NCBI GenBank assembly: GCA_023663805.1
Contig: JAMPGR010000001.1
Coordinates: 476,457-522,531 of the forward strand
DNA: 46,075 nt
From: Clostridium sp.
GTDB lineage: Bacteria > Bacteroidota > Bacteroidia > Bacteroidales > Muribaculaceae
Reading direction: 5' to 3'
In this document: piece by piece, positions 41,235 to 46,075 of the stretch
How positions within the stretch are numbered: the first letter of the stretch is position 1
How the letters are laid out: each line of letters begins with the position of its first letter
Notes under the pieces: model-generated
Database searches by the model: none
The model's input: the letters and a program-made list of their open reading frames with translations, nothing else
What the model was told of the DNA's origin: nothing
Made by a program: the position numbers and the translations under genes

Positions 41235-43067
41235 TTATTTCGACTGCATGTCGACGAGGCGGCGGTAGTAGCCGTCGGTGTCCATCAGGGCCTCGTGGGT
41301 GCCCTGTTCGACGATGCGACCTTCGTTGACGACGCATATCGTCGTCGCATTACGGATCGTCGACAGACGGTGGGCAATCACCAGGGTCGTGCGATCCTTC
41401 ATCAGGCGGTCGAGAGCCTCTTGGACAAGGTGCTCGCTCTCGCTGTCGAGCGCCGAGGTCGCCTCGTCGAGAATCAGTATCGGGGGATTCTTCAGGATAG
41501 CCCGCGCAATCGACAGGCGCTGGCGCTGTCCGCCCGAGAGGCGGCATCCGCGGTCGCCGATATTGGTCTGGTATCCATCTTCTGTGGCCATAATGAAGTC
41601 GTGGGCGTTCGCGACCCGCGCCGCGCGCTCGACATCCACCGCCGTAGCGTTTTCGACGCCGAAAGCGATGTTGTTGTAGATCGTATCGTTAAAGAGGATC
41701 GGCTCCTGATTGACGGTGCCCATCAGCGCGCGCAACGCCGGGACATCCATCTGGCGGATGTCGACGCCGTCGATCTCGATTCCGCCCTTCTGGACGTCGT
41801 AGAAGCGCGGAAGCAGGTCGGCAATCGTCGACTTTCCGCTGCCGCTCTGCCCTACCAGCGCGACGGTCTCGCCGGGGCGGATCGTCAGGTTAATATCGTT
41901 GACGACGGGGACAGCCTCGTCGTAGCCGAAGGTCACGTCGCGGTAGCGCACCTCGCCGCGGAAATCAGGGCCGGGGTTGACCGGATCGCCCGGACTCTTG
42001 ATCGGGTTTTCGGCCGAGAGGATACGGTCGACACGCTCCATCGACGCCAGGCCCTTCTGGATCGAATAGACCGCCTTCGAGAGATCTTTCGCGGGGTTGA
42101 TGATGCTGTAGAAGATCACCATATAATAGATAAACGAGGCGGCGTTGATCGACGAATGGCCCGAGAGTATCAGTGCGCCGCCGAAGACCAGCACGATCGA
42201 GATCGTAACCGTTCCAAGGAACTCGCTCATAGGATGGGCAAGCGACTGGCGGCGGGCAACGGAGTTGTTCAGGTGGAAGAAAGTCTGGTTGCCGTCGTGG
42301 AAGCGGTGTTCCATCTTCGTTTCGGCGTTGAAGGCCTTGATGACGCGGAGGCCGCCGAGCGTCTCTTCGATCTGGCTCAGGAGCGAGCCCCACTGCTGCT
42401 GGAGCCTCAGTGACTTGCGTTTCAGACGCTTTCCGATCCGCCCCATAGCGAGACCGCAGACCGGCAGGAGCACGAGAACGAACAGCGTCAGTTGCCAGCT
42501 GATCATAATCATCATGACGAGACAGACGATGATCATCACCGGGTTTTTGAACAACATGTCGAGCGAGGCCATAATCGAGTTTTCGATCTCGGTCACGTCG
42601 CCGCTCATACGCGCCATGACATCCCCTTTGCGCTCCTGGGAGAAGAAGGAGATCGGGAGGGAGAGAATCTTGTCGTAGACGAAGTTACGGATATCGCGGA
42701 CGATTCCGGAGCGCATCGGAACGATAAAGTAGGAACTCAGATAGGTCGCGCCGGTTTTCAGCGCGGTCATGACGATCAACATCGCCGCGAGGATGGCGAG
42801 GGTCGTGATCGGGCCGAAGGAGGCGATCGCCTCCTGGGTCCAGTAGTAGAAGTTATTGATCGCGACATCCTTCAGGGAGGCGTCGCCGACGTGCATATAG
42901 TGGTAGCCCGACTCGCGAATCTTGAACAGCATCTCCAGGATCGGGATGATCAGGGCAAAGGAGAAGAGGGTCAGGAACGCCGCGAGGAAATTGAACAGGA
43001 TGTTCAGGGCGAGATATTTCTTGTATGGGGGGACAAAACGGCGCAACAGCGTCCAGAAATCTTTCAT
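41235..43067 (-). CDS. MsbA-like ABC exporter (fused permease and ATPase)
   Basis: A 610-residue half-transporter with six membrane helices (residues 1-330) and one nucleotide-binding domain. Walker A GQSGSGKST is near 405, the signature LSGGQRQRLSIARAIL near 508 and Walker B ILILDEATSALD near 527, then the H-loop VIAHRLSTI. It works as a homodimer. Proteins of this type flip lipid A or export drugs and lipids; MsbA is the likeliest assignment in a Gram-negative with a single such gene nearby, but it is not proven. It is downstream of rpsA, separated by a terminator. Confidence 0.9.
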   Translation of the reverse strand: MKDFWTLLRRFVPPYKKYLALNILFNFLAAFLTLFSFALIIPILEMLFKIRESGYHYMHVGDASLKDVAINNFYYWTQEAIASFGPITTLAILAAMLIVMTALKTGATYLSSYFIVPMRSGIVRDIRNFVYDKILSLPISFFSQERKGDVMARMSGDVTEIENSIMASLDMLFKNPVMIIVCLVMMIMISWQLTLFVLVLLPVCGLAMGRIGKRLKRKSLRLQQQWGSLLSQIEETLGGLRVIKAFNAETKMEHRFHDGNQTFFHLNNSVARRQSLAHPMSEFLGTVTISIVLVFGGALILSGHSSINAASFIYYMVIFYSIINPAKDLSKAVYSIQKGLASMERVDRILSAENPIKSPGDPVNPGPDFRGEVRYRDVTFGYDEAVPVVNDINLTIRPGETVALVGQSGSGKSTIADLLPRFYDVQKGGIEIDGVDIRQMDVPALRALMGTVNQEPILFNDTIYNNIAFGVENATAVDVERAARVANAHDFIMATEDGYQTNIGDRGCRLSGGQRQRLSIARAILKNPPILILDEATSALDSESEHLVQEALDRLMKDRTTLVIAHRLSTIRNATTICVVNEGRIVEQGTHEALMDTDGYYRRLVDMQSK

Positions 43068-43120
43068 GTCCGGGGAAGTATGAGGGGGTTCAGAGATTTA
43101 TATGGGGGGGGGGAGAAAAG

Positions 43121-43169
43121 AAAGAGAGAGCGCGGCCGACGCCTGCCGGCGCAGCCGCACTCTCTCTTT
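43121..43169 (-). terminator. Terminator after rpsA
   Basis: AAAGAGAGAG-GCGGC pairs with GCCGC-CTCTCTCTTT over 15-16 bp with one mismatch, 30 nt after the rpsA stop. A pyrimidine-rich run follows on the minus strand, then a run of ten C (ten G at 43104-43113 on the plus strand). Confidence 0.75.
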
Positions 43170-43198
43170 CTGGTTCTTATCTTTCGTCAGAGAGAAGA

Positions 43199-44986
43199 TT
43201 ACTTCTTCGAAAGCTGCTCTTTCAGTGCGGCGAGAGCCTCGATGTCGCCCAGGGTCGTGCGCTCCAGCGGAGTTGTGTTGAGAACCGGGGTTTCCTCGCT
43301 GTTCTTGCGGCCGCCCTGACGGCGGTTCTTGCGCGGTTCGCGTTCGGGCTTGGTGTCTTCCTCGAACGTGCGGCTGTGGGAAAGGATGATGCGCTTGCTG
43401 TCCTTGTTGAACTCGATGACCTTGAAGTTGAGCTTTTCGTCAACTTTGGCCTGGGTTCCGTCGGCCTTGGTCAGGTGTTTCGGAGTAGCGAAGCCTTCGA
43501 CGCCATAGGGGAGGGCGATGACCGCACCCTTGTCGACCATCTCGATAATAGTTCCTTCGTGGACGCTGCCGACGGTGAAGACAGTTTCGAAGACATCCCA
43601 GGGATTCTCTTCGAGCTGCTTGTGGCCAAGGCTGAGACGGCGGTTCTCCTTGTCGATGTCGAGGACCTGAACCTGGATATCGGCACCGATCTGGGTGAAT
43701 TCGCTCGGGTGTTTGATCTTCTTGGTCCAGCTCAGGTCGCTGATGTGGATAAGACCTTCAACACCTTCTTCGATTTCGACAAATACGCCGAAGTTGGTGA
43801 AGTTACGCACCTTTGCGGTGTGCTGGCTTCCAACCGGATATTTGATTTCGATATCTTCCCAGGGATCGGGTTTGAGCTGCTTCAGACCGAGGCTCATCTT
43901 GCGTTCCTCGCGGTCGAGTGTCAGGACAACGGCTTCGATTTCGTCGCCGACCTTCATGAAGTCCTGGGCACTGCGGAGGTGCTGCGACCACGACATTTCG
44001 CTGACGTGGATCAGACCCTCTACGCCCGGAGCGATTTCGACGAACGCACCGTAGTCGGCCATAACGACGACGCGGCCCTTGACCTTGTCGCCGACGGCGA
44101 GGTTCTCGTCGAGGCTGTCCCAGGGATGGGGTTTGAGCTGTTTCAGGCCGAGAGCGATACGCTTCTTTTCGTCGTCGAAGTCGAGGATGACGACGTTGAT
44201 CTTCTCGTCGAGCTGAACGACCTCTTCGGGGTGGCTGACGCGGCCCCAGCTGAGGTCTGTGATGTGGATCAGGCCGTCAACACCGCCGAGGTCGATGAAC
44301 ACACCGTAGGAAGTGATATTCTTGACGGTTCCTTCGAGTACCTGGCCTTTTTCGAGTTTGGCGATGATTTCGCGCTTCTGCTGTTCGAGTTCAGCCTCGA
44401 TCAGGGCTTTGTGGCTGACAACGACATTCTTGAATTCCTGGTTGATCTTGACGACCTTGAATTCCATTGTCTTGCCGACGAAGATATCGTAGTCGCGGAT
44501 CGGCTTGACGTCGATCTGTGAGCCGGGGAGGAACGCCTCGATGCCGAAGACATCGACGATCATGCCACCCTTTGTGCGGCACTTGATGAAACCTTTGATA
44601 ATTTCGTCTTTTTCGAGAGCCTCGTTGACACGGTCCCACGAGCGGGCCGTGCGGGCTTTACGATGGGAGAGGATGAGCTGACCTTTTTTGTCTTCCTGGT
44701 TTTCGATGAACACTTCGACGACATCGCCGACTTTCAGGTCGGGGTTGTAGCGGAATTCGTTCATCGGGATGATGCCGTCACTCTTGTAGCCGATGTTAAC
44801 CACAGCCTCGCGCTTGTTAAGGGCAATGATGGTACCTTCGATTACATCTTTGTCTTTGACGGTGTTGAGCGACTCGTCATAGGTCTTGGTCAGTTCCTCG
44901 CGCGACTTGTCACCAACGGTTTCGCCTTTTTCGTAGGCGTCCCAATCGAAATCTTCGATTGCGGTTGTTTTTACTTCTTCAGTCAT
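43199..44986 (-). CDS. rpsA: 30S ribosomal protein S1
   Basis: A 595-residue RNA-binding ribosomal protein with six S1 domains. The repeats show as V-x-G-V-D/E-GLIH-I-S/T-D/E-x-SW blocks in the central domains (for example GGVDGLIHITDLSW, PGVEGLIHVSEMSW and EGVEGLIHISDLSW). A basic tail (PRKNRRQGGRKN) and a short helical end follow the last domain. It helps load mRNA onto 30S subunits. Codon use is moderated, as expected for high expression. Confidence 0.97.
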   Translation of the reverse strand: MTEEVKTTAIEDFDWDAYEKGETVGDKSREELTKTYDESLNTVKDKDVIEGTIIALNKREAVVNIGYKSDGIIPMNEFRYNPDLKVGDVVEVFIENQEDKKGQLILSHRKARTARSWDRVNEALEKDEIIKGFIKCRTKGGMIVDVFGIEAFLPGSQIDVKPIRDYDIFVGKTMEFKVVKINQEFKNVVVSHKALIEAELEQQKREIIAKLEKGQVLEGTVKNITSYGVFIDLGGVDGLIHITDLSWGRVSHPEEVVQLDEKINVVILDFDDEKKRIALGLKQLKPHPWDSLDENLAVGDKVKGRVVVMADYGAFVEIAPGVEGLIHVSEMSWSQHLRSAQDFMKVGDEIEAVVLTLDREERKMSLGLKQLKPDPWEDIEIKYPVGSQHTAKVRNFTNFGVFVEIEEGVEGLIHISDLSWTKKIKHPSEFTQIGADIQVQVLDIDKENRRLSLGHKQLEENPWDVFETVFTVGSVHEGTIIEMVDKGAVIALPYGVEGFATPKHLTKADGTQAKVDEKLNFKVIEFNKDSKRIILSHSRTFEEDTKPEREPRKNRRQGGRKNSEETPVLNTTPLERTTLGDIEALAALKEQLSKK

Positions 44987-45061
44987 TTAGTTAATAAAAT
45001 AGGGTTAATTAAAACGGGGAAGCGCCGACGCGGAAAAACGCGCCTGCGCATAATCCGGCGA

Positions 45062-45069
45062 CAAAGTTA
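45062..45069 (-). promoter_or_regulatory. -7 box of rpsA
   Basis: TAACTTTG on the minus strand, 75 nt upstream of the rpsA start; a TTG lies about 22 nt further upstream. Confidence 0.6.
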
Positions 45070-45117
45070 CGATTTTTTTTTGAAAAATCAGCAACCCGCT
45101 CTAAAATCTTCAGAAAA

Positions 45118-46008
45118 TCAGTCGAAATTCGAGACGCGTCCGGCGAGAAGTACAACCCCGTAGGCTTCTACCGAAAACAGGAATGGACGGTTGAATTCGA
45201 TCCGATCAGGCAGTTCTCCGGGAGCAGGTTTGGTTACCAGCGATTCCGACGATGTAATGACCATTGCTTCCGCACCCTTTTCATCGAGTTTAAACGACAG
45301 ATTCTGGAAGAAGGACTGACGCGACTCCCCATTTCCGGCAAATCCGGTAAAATCGGGATTGTTCTCCTTCAGTATTCCATTCAGTCCCATATTTTCAAAA
45401 ACGGGATCAAGATTTACGTCTGAAGAGACAGACAATATCGGAATTACAAGTTCCGTTTCCCCGACTACACTCTGCGCCATATACGAATTGCGGCGCAGAC
45501 AGTTGAAATCCGACAGACTGGCATTATCCTCGATATCCGGCAGGAACAGATTCAAGTTGATATTATCGTTAGCGAACGGCAATCTTACGAATTCTCCACG
45601 ATCATCCCAAACATAATACACTTCCTGCTCCCCACGCATCATTCTGACTATCGTTTCCGTACCGTCGGCCTGGGTGAAAATTCTGTCGTCACTTAGTTCA
45701 GGATCATACTCCTCTTCCCACCCTGCTGCAAAATACAACAGATTGGAATACCATATATCCGGATACACGAACTGTTCATTATCATCTTGTAAATGCAGAT
45801 CCAGGATCGACCGCATCGTACCGACAGGAATGATTCCCCAGGTCTCATCAGAGGCCCAATTACTCCAATTGTCAGCAAACTCCGGAGAACCGAAATCTAC
45901 GTCGGCAATGCTCGAATCGAACAAACCAGTCAGCGCGTCTCCATACTCCTTCGTCAATACGCAATCGGGAGTCTTATACTGTTCCGTGGCTCCCACCCTG
46001 CAACACAC
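45118..46008 (-). CDS. Serpin-family protease inhibitor, 5' part missing or displaced
   Basis: The C-terminal two thirds of a serpin. The hinge and reactive loop begin at KLDEKGAEAMVITSSE, and the end IEFNRPFLFSVEAYGVVLLAGRV is the family signature. Earlier blocks (VDFGSPEFADNWSNWAS, WYSNLLYFAAGWEEEYDPE) also fit. A serpin needs about 370 residues; the frame stays open to the window edge, but the residues before about 46000 come from the palindromic repeat at 46005-46021 and do not look like serpin. The GTG at 46008 is only the first possible start inside that repeat. GC content is visibly lower than in the neighbours. Confidence 0.75.
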   Translation of the reverse strand: MCCRVGATEQYKTPDCVLTKEYGDALTGLFDSSIADVDFGSPEFADNWSNWASDETWGIIPVGTMRSILDLHLQDDNEQFVYPDIWYSNLLYFAAGWEEEYDPELSDDRIFTQADGTETIVRMMRGEQEVYYVWDDRGEFVRLPFANDNINLNLFLPDIEDNASLSDFNCLRRNSYMAQSVVGETELVIPILSVSSDVNLDPVFENMGLNGILKENNPDFTGFAGNGESRQSFFQNLSFKLDEKGAEAMVITSSESLVTKPAPGELPDRIEFNRPFLFSVEAYGVVLLAGRVSNFD

Positions 46009-46021
46009 CGCGGAGCGGTGT
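46005..46021. repeat. GGA-loop hairpin at the serpin 5' end
   Basis: Stem ACACCGC / GCGGTGT with loop GGA, the exact reverse complement of 4876-4892. A second GC-rich stem (GTGGGC / GCCCGC, near 46035-46048) follows towards the window edge. Confidence 0.85.
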
Positions 46022-46075
46022 CTAGAAGGTTTCCGTGGGCGAGCCCGCAGAGCGGACTCAAGGATAATAGCCTTA

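Noticed and set aside
1..46075. tRNA, rRNA or other common RNA genes
   Set aside because: No cloverleaf with TTCRANY arm or rRNA-like stretch was recognised by eye; a covariance-model scan would be needed to exclude small RNAs fully.

Overview
This 46 kb window is chromosomal DNA from a GC-rich member of the order Bacteroidales, possibly a Muribaculaceae- or Rikenellaceae-like gut lineage; the family is a guess. The order is well supported. The window has Bacteroidetes sigma-factor promoters (-7 box TAnnTTTG, often with TTTG or TTG about 19-20 nt upstream), almost no Shine-Dalgarno sequences, order-typical families (DUF3256, DUF4491, DUF4494), and a subtilase with a type IX secretion C-terminal tail. 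No rRNA, tRNA, CRISPR array, intact transposase or prophage was seen. Most genes are core housekeeping genes, so this is mainly an ordinary chromosomal segment with interesting intergenic DNA.

Layout. 1-4250 (+): the tail of an unknown gene, argS, a Bax-inhibitor-1 membrane protein, L-serine dehydratase and a small frameshifted exported protein. 4248-5096: a gene-free block of nested hairpins and inverted repeats, the most unusual stretch of the window. 5097-9303 (-): der behind its own promoter, then the DUF177-rpmF-fabH-era cluster. 9474-15919 (-): a tightly packed seven-gene set reading DUF3256, xseA, xseB, alpha/beta hydrolase, bcp, sodium symporter, M14 carboxypeptidase, with ATGA-type overlaps. 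15995-19257 (-): a secreted alpha/beta hydrolase followed by a DEAD-box RNA helicase. 19258-19786: an Rhs remnant and a palindromic repeat pair.

19787-33025 (+): GH92 glycosidase, rpsU, xerC-type recombinase, hpf, FNT channel, class II fba, secreted subtilase, DUF4494, yggS-type PLP protein, FHS/MFS sugar transporter and transketolase, most units with their own promoter and terminator. 33227-34444 (+): a major OmpA-family porin. 34802-38442 (-): recJ-recQ repair operon with a 4-nt overlap. 38658-41085 (+): a TPM-domain/zinc-ribbon membrane protein, DUF4491 and a histidine-rich HypB. 41235-44986 (-): an MsbA-like ABC exporter and rpsA. 45118 to the window end (-): an AT-richer serpin whose 5' part runs into a palindromic repeat.

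How the genes fit together: translation and ribosome assembly (argS, der, era, rpmF, rpsU, rpsA, hpf, DEAD helicase), DNA repair and recombination (xseAB, recJ, recQ, xerC), central carbon metabolism (fba, tkt, sugar transporter, serine dehydratase, FNT channel) and envelope or secreted functions (OmpA, MsbA-like exporter, GH92, subtilase, M14 peptidase, serpin). The candidate for something undescribed is a set of short hairpin families with recurring loops (GGA, GAAA, GTTA). They occur as inverted pairs with compensatory stem changes in 4344-5068 and are scattered at 9421, 19423-19519, 41154 and 46005. They resemble REP/BIME or MITE-like elements, but no mobilising enzyme is visible here.
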